NCBI RefSeq assembly: GCF_040054535.1
Contig: NC_090797.1
Location: 3,779,501 to 3,843,500, forward strand
Source of the DNA: Antennarius striatus
Lineage: Eukaryota; Chordata; Actinopteri; Lophiiformes; Antennariidae
DNA: 64,000 nt
Direction: 5' to 3'
Positions 22,400-34,500 of the stretch are shown here, one piece after another. The notes below the pieces were generated by a model that saw nothing but the letters and a program-made list of their open reading frames with translations, did no database searches and was not told the origin of the DNA. A program made the translations under genes and the position numbers. The stretch's first letter is position 1. The number at the start of each line of letters is the position of its first letter.

Positions 22400-24960
22400 T
22401 TATCTGATAGTTTTTAAATGTGTTTTTACAGTAATTTTCTGAATTATTTCTTTATTTAGATTCATTTTACCCAAATTATCCTATTTTATAAAGAAAAACG
22501 CTTCAAGGCCGTGGCTGGAATGATTTCTAGCAGCAATGCTTCATCCTCAGAGCCTCGGTGGTCTTCCTCACGCTGTTCTTCCTACCAAATTAACAGTACA
22601 GCAAAAAAGGAATTGCTGCTTGATATTCGTGCATCTTATGTTCAGCCTGCAGGCGACAAACACAAACAGAATCTCCTGCAAATACAAGAAACACAATAGA
22701 ATAACAGTCGCTCTTCAGCGCGCAGGTGGTTATATTTCTCCTTTTATTGGCATTGCATTTCGGTTTTATGCCTCTAGAGAAAAGATCAGATAATTGGAAG
22801 TGCATTTCATCTCATGTCTGCATGTATTACAAGAAGCGATGCAGAAATTCCTGCAGAGGTCAGTGAAATCAATTCAATGCAGGTCTGTTTACTTCCTGCA
22901 GAGGTCACTGTTGCAGCACAAACATCAAGAGGAAAGTTTCTGATCTCCTCATATCTGTTCCTTCACATTCATACACTGTTGACCCCTCTTGTTTAAAGTG
23001 GATCATAGCTCAGCTTTAACTATAATCCTTTCTATTTGTGGAACTAAAGCTGCACACTTTGCTCTTTTGTTTCCACTAATCTAATTCGCTCACTTTATTT
23101 GACTATTTTGTTGACAAAATCCAGAATTTTCAAACCTCAGTTTTGTGACAGGGAGCAAATAAAGAAGCCGAATCCTTTAGACGATATCCTGCTTGTCCTT
23201 CCATGGCTTATGTCCGATATCTTTCTTTACTCCTTATTTCTTGTCATGGATTTAGTGAGTTGACCTGATTTTTAGACAAAACTATTGGTACCTGGTGTCA
23301 GTGCACCGAAAGGATTATCTTATGTCAAACATAAAGGGAGAGAAAGGCGTCTTTCACAGGACCAGCGGCAGTAGAAAACAGGATGAGATGAAACTTTGTG
23401 TCTCGACACTGATCCCATTGTCGTGGTGTCATCACGCCAGGGCGACTTGTTTTCCACTGACGTAATCACTCATGAACATTTGGGATCTGAGATGGAGTTC
23501 TCAGAGCTCTTCGGGGTGTCGTCATTGTGTTCTTGGATTTCATGTCTGTTTGGATTAAAACCTCCTCCATAGAGGCTCCATCTATTAATAAAAATAACCA
23601 AAACTTGTGAAGATTTGTGCATATGCATCCATTTTTGGCCTTTATGACCATATCAGTTTCACGTGAAAGCCTCCACTCCAAGTATCCCCTACTTGTTTGC
23701 ACATTTAATTTAGCTCATACTCAAAATAACTTGATGCACAACATTTGCCGCATTTACTAGAAGGCGTAAATAAATATTTGTTGCACTAGGACTTCCTCAG
23801 AGCTTTTAAAGCGTCTCCTCACTCAAACAAATCACAAAGCTGCACATTTTTTCACGGCTTCTGGGTGTAAACTGAGCCAGGTTGACCAAAACCCACTGTG
23901 GGTTTGAAGAAAAAAAACAATCTTTGTCTGTTCTAGGAGGTGTTCCTTTAAGGACCTCTGTCACCCACAGCAGAGTTAATTAAAACTGTTGCCAGATAAC
24001 AAGCCTCTATCTCAAAAGCTGATATCAAGGTTTATAAATCACTGAGTTTGAGGAGGCGGTGTCCATGGAAATGGTTTCTCCTTCTGAAAGAAGGGAGCAG
24101 TTATGAAAGTGGGACAGAAGATTTTATCAGCTCCCAAGACAAAACATCAAAACTCCTCAAGGCTGTGCAGAAACAGAGCAAAGAAACGGTTCACAAAATT
24201 TTTTATTTTATACTGTCTCACTGCAGGATTAACTTCTTAAGTCTGCATTTGATTGTTAATTTCTTTGTGGGTTCCACCATCAAATTCCACTTCATGCACA
24301 ACATATTTCAAATGTACGCGGTGTTCAAGTCAGGAGTTTATCTGTTATCTCTCTTCCTACCAACAGCCTGGAAATATACAATCATGTATGAACCCGTAGC
24401 ATGTTCTGTTGGAGGGATCTGATCTGGCTGTAAACGTGTCCTTTCAAATTCCAGTCCACGCTGGCGTCTTCACGTCTCACGACGACTTCCAGCCGAGCTG
24501 ATCGGGTAGAATCACTGATGACCTTCATTGTTTTCAGGTCAGAGAAACATCTGAGGTCTCAAACTAAAACAGTAGCTCCTGTCAGCTCCTCTCTGACAGA
24601 AACTCCATTCAGTCACTGCATGAAAATCAATCACGTTCTTTGGAACCCCATTAAGCCGCCTCCCACAAACCAACTACCTAATTAATTAAATGAGTGTTTT
24701 TTCATGAACTGTGAATTTCGACTCACATCAATACGCCCATTAAATCCAGTGTTGGAGGTGTTTCATTCAGATCTGGATCGGGATCCGCATGCGGATCCAT
24801 ATACGAGTCACTCATGCCTGGCTATTGGTGTATTGATCAGCCTATTATTAGTTTTGTGCTAATAAAAGCATGTTAAATGAGGCCTTATTCTGAAATGTGT
24901 AGAAAGTGAAACATGTGGTTTTATTTATTTATAATTGTTTTAAAATTATATATATATAAA
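22400..24960. other. Intergenic DNA, no gene seen
   Basis: AT-rich spacer between pkp2 and rassf8 with only short open frames that show no domain, no plausible splice structure and no similarity I recognise. A 13-bp direct repeat (cctgcagaggtca) occurs near 22850 and 22905. Confidence 0.5.
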
Positions 24961-24980
24961 AGGGGTAGGGGTGGAGTGGG

Positions 24981-25020
24981 GGGTCCGCTCATGGCCCCTA
25001 AAAGTCTAGGACCGCCACTG
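24981..25020. mobile_element. Possible solo hAT-type terminal end
   Basis: The sequence ends ctaggaccgccactg. Its reverse complement begins CAGTGGCGGTCCTAG, as do many teleost hAT-type elements. I could not find the matching opposite end or an 8-bp duplication nearby, so this may be a truncated copy. Confidence 0.35.
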
Positions 25021-25179
25021 GGTGTGAAAACTCCACACTTGTGGGAATATTCTGATATTCCCTGATGGAGCCGGAGGGTTTTCACTCAGAAGACATCCTG
25101 TTTGTAAGCATCCAATAAATCAATGCAATCTCAGACCACCCCCCCCCCCATGTGACCACAAACTGCATCAGAATCCGTT

Positions 25180-25587
25180 TTCCGTCGCCAGCGCGTTGCA
25201 GCTTTAACCGGTCCATCATGCCTTGCGGTGTCCCACTTCAATCCCCGTGTAATTTACAAGCGGTCATCCACCACCACCACCACCACAAGATCTAGCGGGT
25301 AGAACTACATCCTAAGAGAAAAAAACCCCAAAAACAACCCACGTCGGATGTCCAGTCACCACGCGTGTTTACATCCACACCAGCGGGGCGCAGACGCGGG
25401 GATGTGCGCATTCCGTTAACTCTTTACTGGAGCAGGACGCGCGCAACGGAGCAGGATCTCCCGCATATGCGGGGAAAAGTGACCGGATTCCAGCTCCTTT
25501 TATTCCCAGAGAGAATATTGCGGCTCCATCAACAACAGAAAGGGGTGTTTTCCACGCGGACACACAGCGGTCTTCTGCTGGGTGGAG
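25180..25587 (+). promoter_or_regulatory. rassf8: Candidate rassf8 promoter and non-coding first exon
   Basis: An isolated CpG-rich island in otherwise AT-rich DNA (cgcgttg, gacgcggg, aggacgcgcgcaacgg) ends at a strong splice donor, gtggag|gtaggt, at 25587/25588. The rassf8 start codon lies in an exon with an acceptor before it (31415/31416), so at least one 5' non-coding exon must lie upstream. This block fits, but the assignment is inference. Confidence 0.4.
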
Positions 25588-26731
25588 GTAGGTAGAGATC
25601 CACGCACACTGCTGAGTCTAGGTGTTTATTTAATACGCCAGATTAAAAGCTGCTGCCTTTATAGACAGTTACAAATCAATCCCTGCTCTTACACGCGTCA
25701 AACAGCCACGGGAGCTGGTGCATGTTGCTCAGATGTAGTTGTGTAACTTTTATTTTGCAGGTTGATCCATGAATTTTCTTTCCCCATCCTCCATTTTTAA
25801 ACTGGAAATTGTGTAACCCGCTTGATAGTTGACGCTCCACATGAGAAAAACCTGAACAGGAGGGATGCAGTTTTTTGTTTTTTCCCCACAAGGTGAAAAA
25901 ACCAGATCCGTGAGCCAGCAGGTCATGAGTGGGTGAATGTGAGTGGATCTGCTGAGCGTTGCAATGATGAGTATCTTAATAGAGTTAAAGGGAAGTCCTT
26001 GGAGCACAAGTGCGGTGGAAGCAAGGGCAAAACGCACCTCAGGCTTTCCAGAGAGACTGCACGATATTGGGATAAACACACTAATATTACAATATATATT
26101 TTGGCATTATTCAAAATCCCTGAAAAGAATGGTGCATTACCTGAACAGAACTTTTTAGATAGTGAGTTTGATGATGGAGGAAGACAAATCTGATGAATAA
26201 TAACAGAAATCAAGTGAAATAAATTGTGCTACAAATGTCTCGTGTTCCGAAAAGGTTTCTGTGTTGGAATCAGCTCACTTTAGGTTTACTTGACATTGCA
26301 TGTGCTGTAGTATGAGTATTGCACACATGCACACGGCAGTAAAACATAAAATGCATGGTGATGTGTGTCCTGAGTCATGCAAACACATCCCTGTTCCTCT
26401 GCATCTGCTGAACCGTGGATTGTTTCTTCACTTATATTTTATCTGCTTGTGGAAAAACTCAAGCTTGCTATGCTTTTTATAGATGAGGAATCATTTTATT
26501 TTGTATTTCAGAATTTATTATCAAATGCTTTTGCATTGATGTTCTCTAAGTAGCTCATTCAGTCCTAAAGCATAACATCTGAACCACGTTTAGAACCTCC
26601 CAGTCCGGGTTCTTCAGCTGGTGAACAATTCATTACCTTCATATCAGACATGTGTTCCTCAAATGGAAAACTTAAACCTAACATCATTCTTGTGTAAGTC
26701 TAGTCCAGTCTGTGTTTCAGTAGACACCCCC

Positions 26732-26762
26732 ACCACACACACACACACACACACATACACAC
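26732..26762. repeat. CA microsatellite
   Basis: Short CA run preceded by caccccacca sequence. Confidence 0.85.
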
Positions 26763-28267
26763 CTCGTGGTCCACTAAGCTCCTAGTCTTACAGGGTTAAA
26801 GGCTTATTCTCTCCAACAAGCTCATTACTTAACTTTTGAAGCTGCGAGTTGACAGTTTGCTTGCAGTGCTTTATAATGTCCCCAGTGGGAATATAATATA
26901 ATAAATAAAAATGTTGAGTTTTGAAATGGATACACACATGGAAAAGAAAACCATGACAAGTTGTGAAATTGCCCTCTAAAACGCTGCTGATTGTTTCCTC
27001 GCAGGAAATTTACGGGTTAAAGTTTCTTGCAGGACGAATGTTTGAACAGAAAGCTGAGAAGGAGACAGGTTCTAAGATGAAACTCCAACCAGGAGCTTGT
27101 GATTTTGTCTTCAGGGTGGACTAACCACACCAGAGGTCTTTGACACATAACCTTGAATCATTCCACAGAATTAATAGGGGGGGGCAGGAACGATGACACA
27201 CTGCGGCGTAACGAGGTTGCGGGCTAACTCCAAACCCGTCCCAGGGCCGCCCACTTGGAAGGACACTCTATCAATAAAGGTGACATCCTGTGGAGGACGA
27301 GGGTCACATCTTAATGTGATTTGTTTGAACCGCGCCGAGATACCTGCTGACGCTGCCGTTTCCTGTCGCTCATGAGATTCCGTGCTTTCGCCATCGCCTC
27401 GATACGACTTGTGGGAACCTTTTGTGTCGGAGTTGCACACTTATTCAGTTTGTGTCCAAATCCCTAGGAAACAAGGACGTTCCCATCGACCCCTTTGCTC
27501 AGCCACACCGAACAAACCAACGGTGGCACGTCGCCGCTCCGTTTTGTGATTTTAGATGGCATACCAGCGTTCTGAAAGCAAATCATGTGTGACCGCCAGA
27601 GTCCGCATCCATGTTGGAGCAGAGCTTTCAAACCGCAGAAATAACAGGGCAAACATGGGGGTTGTTCCCATCTCCTGTTCAAACAGGGAAGGGCTCCTCG
27701 CCATATTTAGACATTTTCAGTGTGGTTTCTTCTTTGAGTTAGCTTGTACCTGCTACAAGCTGCTTGTTAAATGTCGCACTTTTGGGTTTACCTACTCAGG
27801 ACATAGTTAAAAATGTCTTTCCACTTTGTACGAAACAGACTTCAAGACTGTCAATGCACTTTAAGCCCGTTTACAGCCACTTTCTATGCTTTTAACTTTC
27901 GCCTTTTGCCCTAGCTCGATGCAGTTTGGTGTCTAGCCTGCTTTCGCCTCATTGGGTGGTCGCAGACCAAACCGTTTGAGTCCCGTGGTTAATCTCCACC
28001 AGCACACAGACTTTGAGTTTCCAGCAATTCTCTCCTCTATAATCTAGAACCCGTGAAACCGTTCTGCGTTTGCACGCCTCCATGTTTTGTCACGTTAGAA
28101 TCCAACAAAGAGGAAGTGACTAGAAAGCACGTGTTGCTCTCTTAATTGTTTAGTTTACTTTCCCAGACCGTGCCCTCCAATCAGTCCGGTCATCTATGTA
28201 AGACTCGGACAAAGCCGGAGCTGTGTTGCCATGGCGAGGGATTGTTTGCATCCAGTCATGCTGCATA

Positions 28268-28268
<1 letters not shown>

Positions 28269-28303
<35 letters not shown>
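28269..28303. repeat. (CA)n microsatellite
   Basis: Uninterrupted CA run of about 17 units. Confidence 0.93.
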
Positions 28304-28306
<3 letters not shown>

Positions 28307-29039
28307 TCTGCAGCATGCTCTTTTGTCTGCGCACCAGTGGACCCACTTCCTGCCGCCTCGACTCCCTTGTTGCGTTAAAAATTGGCCTCTGATTGCATCA
28401 CCATGTGTTGTTGAAGCTCTGCTGCTTTGAGACGTCACGACTTTTTGACACCGAGTTCCTCTGATCACGTTGTATTGTCAGTTAAGACCGGAAAAAGATT
28501 TAATACCTGGTGTTGTTAACATGATTTGCCTCGAAGGCTGTTGGAAAAACAAGCCAAGGTCGGGGCTTCAGACCTGATCAATGAGTTTGTTAAAGTTAAA
28601 TTAAGATGGACTGAGCTGAAGAAAGACAGGAAATGAAGTCTTTCCTGGGTGTTTTACATTTAAACCCACAGTTGTTTTCATGCTCATCTCAGCGACATTG
28701 GAGGGTCTGTTGTCGGTCCATCTTTGAGGAACTGCTGAGGAACGCAGACCCGTAAACACTTCAGCCTCTCCTAACTCTGCCTTCCTGTGGCATCCTGGGA
28801 ATGAAACTTCAGGAGAGGCCGACTGAAGTCACAACTAAGTTTAGCTCGATGGTTCACAACCCAGACTACACTGTTCACGTCTGGAATGGCTGTAGCAAAA
28901 GTTGTCCGACAACAGGGGCTGGTTCTAGTAACAGTCATCGAACTTTTAAGTTCACTACGACAGAATTAGCTCTGCTAGTCTCTACAGACAGAAATAGAGA
29001 CAATGCTTTGTCCTTATTGTGAGCGTCTCGTCTGCAGCC

Positions 29040-29312
29040 GCTCTTTGAGGGTCGGTTGCTGGAAGTTGTGAGAAGCAGGGTACACTCCGAACGCGTCGCC
29101 AGCGCATCGCTGAGTCACATGAACGACGAACAAACACTCACACCTATGGACAATTTAGTACTGACCAATTCACCTACTTTTCATGTTTTCTGAGGTGGGA
29201 GGAAGTCGGAGAACCCAGGCAGACACAGGGAGAACTTACAAACTCTGCACAGAAAGGACTCGAACCCGGTATCTTCTTTCTGTGAGGCGACAGCGCCACT
29301 CACCGTGAAACG
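29040..29312 (-). mobile_element. tRNA-derived SINE, V-SINE/Mermaid-like
   Basis: Read on the minus strand from about 29312, it has an A-box-like TGGCGCTGTCGCC (29298-29286), a B box GGTTCGAGTCC (29266-29256), and then a tract with gttctccctgtgtctgcctg and cctcccacctcag. That arrangement is a Pol III promoter followed by the conserved core I associate with teleost V-SINE/Mermaid elements. It is diverged and lacks a clean tail or target duplication. The family name is from memory; the box A/box B layout is seen directly. Confidence 0.65.
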
Positions 29313-30317
29313 CATACTATAGTCTTGGGTTGTTGTTGTTGTTGTTTTGGGGTTTTTTTTCAAATTTTTCAAATTGAGATTAGCGTTCCTGTTAACGCTA
29401 AGAGTCCAAAGGAGCAGCTGAGGCTGATCAGGTTCTGTGATTCACACAGGAATTCGATTAGGTGGACATTGATAAGCTTGAAGCCAGTTTGGCTTTTCCA
29501 GGTCACAGAATATAAACCCCGTGGACTTGAGTTCATCCAGAGCTTTTTGTCGGACACGGTTTGTCGGTCCTGAGAAATATCTGAAGTAAACACGCCTGTT
29601 TAATGTAATCTTTAAATAACAGACTACACTGCGAGATTACTGATACATGCATCTGATGAGTGTGATCATTATCCGTGAGGTGTGAATGGCTCCAGTGTGA
29701 CTTCTCACACTGATGTGAGGCTAACGCTGGTGGTCCGTGAGGGGGGGAGAGGTTTCCCCAGCTTGTGTCAAATGGTTTTACCTCAGTGTGGTTTCAGCTG
29801 CGACCATCGTTGAATTAAAATATTAAAATATTTCAACCCCCGCCGTGAAATTTTTAAAGCCGTCGACACCTCGTCCGTTAAAGAAGATCCGTTAGAATAT
29901 GATCAGGCTGGAACTCTCAAACTTTCTGAAGTATAATGGCGCTTTTTCACCTTCACTCACACTTTCTCCTTAATTTGACCCCCTCCTCTCTCTCTCCTCA
30001 TGGGTATGGTCTCATTTACTGGGTTCAGATGTATTCCATCATAGCTGTCTGCAGTTACAAATCATCCCATTTTGGGGGGGTTTTGCCCTTACCAGATGTC
30101 TTCAGTGCAACATAAAGCAGACTCAGTGGGGAAAAGCCTTCAAGGGGAGGGGGAGCAGAAGTTAAATTGCAGGAGGATTGGGAGTCCCACTCCAGCTGGG
30201 ATGAAGATTGAATAGCTACGGGTTCCCCCATGAGATACGAAAGTCAAGGATCCGAATCTCAGCTGATGGCTGAAGTTGGAGGAGAAAGGACTGCAGACGT
30301 CAGAGCATTGGGCTCTG

Positions 30318-30336
30318 CCCCCCCCCCCCCCCCCCC
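30318..30336. repeat. Poly(C) run of 19 followed by GCC units
   Basis: C19, then gccgcccgccgccc. On the minus strand this is a long G run, and length errors in assemblies are likely here. Confidence 0.85.
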
Positions 30337-31415
30337 GCCGCCCGCCGCCCTGTTGCTGGCCCATTGTGGCCGTCTTGCCAGGTTGATAATGACTGCTGCA
30401 CCACCGAGGCGCTTGTGTCAGCAGTTTGGAGCAGCCCTCATTCTGCGTGCATGAGACCGCTGTAAGCTTTCCTGCACTGACACCAGCAAATGAAAAATAT
30501 ATTGGATCGGATAATCACTGTGCCACCAGCGGGTTCTCAGGGCAATTCATCAGCAAAACTCCACAAGGACACATGTTGCTAGTGGATAGCCCACAGGAAG
30601 CTAAGATGATGGCTTTTCCCAGTCGTATTCTAATAACCGTACAGTTTCAGACAGTGTTAAACAAATGACACCACAAGTAAATACAATTTTGTTCAAAGAA
30701 GTGAAAGTAAACTATGCTACTGTTTGCTGGGGATCTTTTTCGTCCCCTGGGCCCCATTGTATAGAAAAATAATTTCGTTAAGTGTGAGAAAGAATTAATA
30801 GTAATAGAAGAGTTGAATTTTAATTCAATTTTATTGTGAAAATTTAATATTCTGTCATTACTTTTTGCCAAAAATGATCTGTAATTCACTTATTTGGCCG
30901 TTTGGGGGCAGTGCAGCAATTTGTAAGTACACTTTTCACACATTAGCCTCTTATATAGTTTATAGTGTTGACGTTCCTGCAAACAGTCGCTTACTTATTC
31001 ATACGGAAAACTGTGTGGACATTAGTTTGTGTTTGTGTTTTTGGCCACCTGGAAAATATCCATTACTCACTTTAATCCTTGGCTCCGGTTTTGTTTCCTC
31101 CTGATGGAAATATCGTCCTCTTTAGTTGCTAAATGCTCCACTTTTACTCTGCCTCCTGTTTAGTGTTAGCAGGTGATGTATGGTGGGGGTTTAGCGCTTT
31201 AATCAGATGCCTAATGCAGCTGGAAGCAACACTGATGAAGGCAGTAAAAATCTGTGAAGTTGTGCATCCTGAATCCAAAGCAAGCAACAATAAAAAAACG
31301 ATGAAAAAAGCTCCACAGACCTGATGGGAACTGCAGTCATTTTTTTGTGTTTTCATTCATTTTTAAATATGTATTCATGCACTGATCATTGTTTTTGTTT
31401 TTTTTCCCCTTTAAG

Positions 31416-31477
31416 GATGGACTTAACATCAGCTTCCCTTCACGGTGCGGAGGAATGAAGGCCTCTGAATGAAGGCC
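31416..31477 (+). promoter_or_regulatory. rassf8: rassf8 5' UTR part of first coding exon with overlapping uORFs
   Basis: The acceptor ccctttaag|gatgg opens the exon. uORF 1 is 31417-31458 (13 codons). Its TGA overlaps the ATG of uORF 2 (31455-31472, 5 codons). The TGA of uORF 2 overlaps the ATG at 31469, which is in frame with rassf8 and would add MKA before the usual start. The usual ATG at 31478 has the stronger context, gccATGg. Confidence 0.6.
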
Positions 31478-31580
31478 ATGGAGCTGAAAGTGTGGGTGGA
31501 CGGAGTGCAGCGAATCGTGTGTGGGGTCACCGAGTTCACCACATGCCAGGAAGTGGTCATCGCTTTGGCGCAAGCCATCG
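31478..31580 (+). CDS. rassf8: rassf8 coding exon 1 (RA domain start)
   Basis: It encodes [34 protein letters not shown], nearly identical to mammals. Donor is catcg|gtaagc, phase 1. Confidence 0.97.
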
Positions 31581-34500
31581 GTAAGCTACAGGTTTGCTCG
31601 GGGGGGATGGGGGGGTGGATTCTATTACAAGCGTAGGAGAAATTAAAGTAAATGACTTTTGGTTGCATGTTCGGGAATTTACAGTTTAATGTAAGTACAC
31701 AAAAATGGAAAAACTCAAAGTCCATTGAACGCAATTTTGAAATCCTCTCCATGTGATTTCTACACTGAAACCCCCCCCCCCAAAGTGGTTTAAATCATAT
31801 TTTGTCCAGCATAAATCCCTGCAGAGATTTTTTTCTTGGATGCCGGTTGGATATCTGCCAGGCAGGTTGTCAGACGTGCTGCAGATGATATATTGCACTA
31901 AAATTAAAAGTGACTAGAAGGCACAAAGAGATTTTCACCACAAGTGGTCTGCAGAAAAAACAAGGTGAGTCATGCTGCAGGCTTCAGTTTATTCCTGCAC
32001 ACCGTCTCCGCTGCCAATGTGGACTGTGTTGCACATATGGCGGTGGATTTTTATGATACGACCGCTTTAAAATGAGAGTTATGTTCTGTTTATAATGGTT
32101 CTCTCGCTGCCTACTGCAGATAGATGCTTTTAGAGCTAAAACATATGTCATTCACAGCGACAGTGCAGCGGGAGTTACGGCGTTCCCTCGCCTTTGTGTT
32201 CACTGTGCCTTTTGTCCAGACCAGGACACTTTGATGTGAATGGTCCAGTGATGAATGCACCTCTTTTACAAGGAACCCTTATTGTCAAAGGAGAGGGGGG
32301 GGAGGTGAGGGTAGGATGGGTACTGTTTTACTTTTATCTATACGTGCACGGACAAGAATGCAGGCGCGGAGCACTGGACCATTGAACGTTGTCCTTTTCC
32401 CAACACAGTCGCTGTTTGTTGAGTCGACTGTTCCCACTGTAAAGTCCTTTTTTTTTTAACTCAAATGATTCTTTGAAACGACCAAAGCAGCACGAGCGTG
32501 GGAGAGTTGTGTCAGAATACAAAGGATCTATAAAGTGGTTTTTATCAGTGAGCTCTTTTATTTACGACACAAGTCGGAACAGGCTTTGCCGTTTCTGAAA
32601 ACATTCCATGTCTTGGACAAAAATTGGACTTTATCAAGCAAGTTTGGGCCCTCATGACACAAGTTAGTTTTACTTCAGAGAATAGTTTCATGCTTGACAG
32701 CATCTCTCAAAAATCTTGAAATTCAACCTTCACTTTTGAGTTTTTTTTTAGCCTCAGTTGCCGAAGCATTCAGCCAGAACATGTTTCTGCCTCTTTCCCC
32801 CAAAGTCATTATCCTTTATTTTGACAGTTAAGTCTTTCATCCAGAGCAAAAATGAAAAGAAATGCTCGGAAAAACTCCTTTTGAGTCTTTGTCTCAGGTC
32901 GCACTGGCAGGTACACTCTGATCGAGAAATGGCGTGAAACGGAGCGCCACCTGGCCCCCCACGAGAACCCTGTGATTTCCCTCAACAAGTGGGGCCAGTA
33001 TGCCAGCGACGTCCAGCTCATCCTCCAGAGGACCGGCCCGTCCGTCAGCGAGCGGCCCACTTCCGACGGGCAGACCCACGTCCCGGAACGCGGCTTCTAC
33101 CGGCAGAGCCTCCCGCCTCTGGCCAAGCTCCGTCTGTCGGGGATCGACCGCTCTCTCCGACGACGAGAACCCAAACGCAAGTCCCTCACGTTCACCGGCG
33201 GGGCGAAGGGTCTGCGAGACTTGTTTGGGAAGAGCAGAGATGCTGAAGGTAAGTCTGCTTCCCCCTTTCTTTAAAAAGTCTTTCTCCTGGTTTTTCAGTC
33301 TTCACTCTTTCTCCCCTCCTGCAGCCAAACGGCCGCAGCAGGACGGCGTGAACCTCAACCTGCACAGAGTTGGAGGTGTTGGGGTCACGTCTGTTCCTGG
33401 GAGTCCTGCCAAGGACCTGAACCGGCTGGTGCAGCTCCAGAGAGACAAACTTCAGGCCCTGCAAAGCCGTTTGCTGGGCTGCCAGGCCGAGATGCGAGAC
33501 TGGGAGGAGTCCGCTGGCGAGGCCAATGAAGTGAGCACACACTTGGGCTACTGATGTGTGGATCTATAGTCTAAAACCATGTCTTCAGATCCATTAAGGG
33601 TCACGTTGCCATCACTGATGCACAGTTGCAGTAAGCTAATTCTTTTCTAAGCACATAAGAGCTTTATTTCCTGTCTATTAATGTCGTGAGTGCTTTTGAA
33701 ACTGTTTTAATCTTCTTAGCCCATAAGTGTGGCGACCTCTTTACGTTTGATTTCATTACTACCTTCTCTTTGGGGCGAGAAAGTTCTCCTGTCGAGCCAT
33801 TTAAAAAACTTTTTTTTTTGCTCGCTTGACCCAGGAAGGAAACCTGGAGGAGGAGCTGCTGCTTCTGGAGCAGAAGGCGAGGAGGAACGACGCAGAAATG
33901 GAGGAGGAAGAGTTCTGGCAGAATGAGCTGCAGATCGAGCGAGAGGCCGAGAGGCAGCTTCGGGAACGTCTGGCCGAGCTGCGGGGAGGCGTCCGCGACT
34001 GCGAGGCCAAGCTGTCCGAATACTTAGCGCGTATTCAGGTGAGGCTAACACGCATGCGGGTAGATTTTTATCATGATGAGATTTTTTGTGAAGATTTTGC
34101 ATGTGCCAGATATAATTTGCTGTTTATTATGTCTTCGTAGAGCATGGAGGCAGGCCTGGAGGAGGAGCGGCTGCAGCAGGAGGCCCAGCTCAACCAGCAG
34201 GTCAATGAGGCTGAGGTAAAATAGCCATGCTGACACCTCTGAGTGCCTGTCCAAAAATGTATAATGAATTTATTTTTCAGAGGATCAGTAAAATATTAGA
34301 ATTTTCTTCAAACCAGGCTTCATTTAAATGTTTAAAAAAAATTTTTAAACATTTTTTACATTTTAGATGCTATTGTAGTGGTCAAACAAACGCAGGAAAG
34401 AAGCAAGTTACAAAAAAAAAAAAGCACGTAGAAAATGTTGCTTAGGCTTAGCTAGGCTAGATGTAGACTTTTGGTCCTAGTGCAATAATAATAATAATAA

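Larger units (their letters stand above)
25588..29030. other. Putative rassf8 5' intron, first part
   Basis: No coding exon recognised. It contains CA microsatellites near 26735 and 28270. Short open frames show no recognisable domain. Confidence 0.45.

Noticed and set aside
23466..23702. A 78-codon minus-strand frame in the pkp2-rassf8 spacer
   Set aside because: Contains no recognisable domain and lies in AT-rich DNA where such lengths are common.
29256..29298. Possible genuine tRNA gene
   Set aside because: Box A and box B are present but the sequence cannot form a cloverleaf acceptor stem around them and continues into a SINE core.
31469..31477. Alternative rassf8 start adding MKA
   Set aside because: Context at 31469 is weak (t at -3), while 31478 has gccATGg and matches the mammalian MELKVWVDG start. 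Kept only as a finding.
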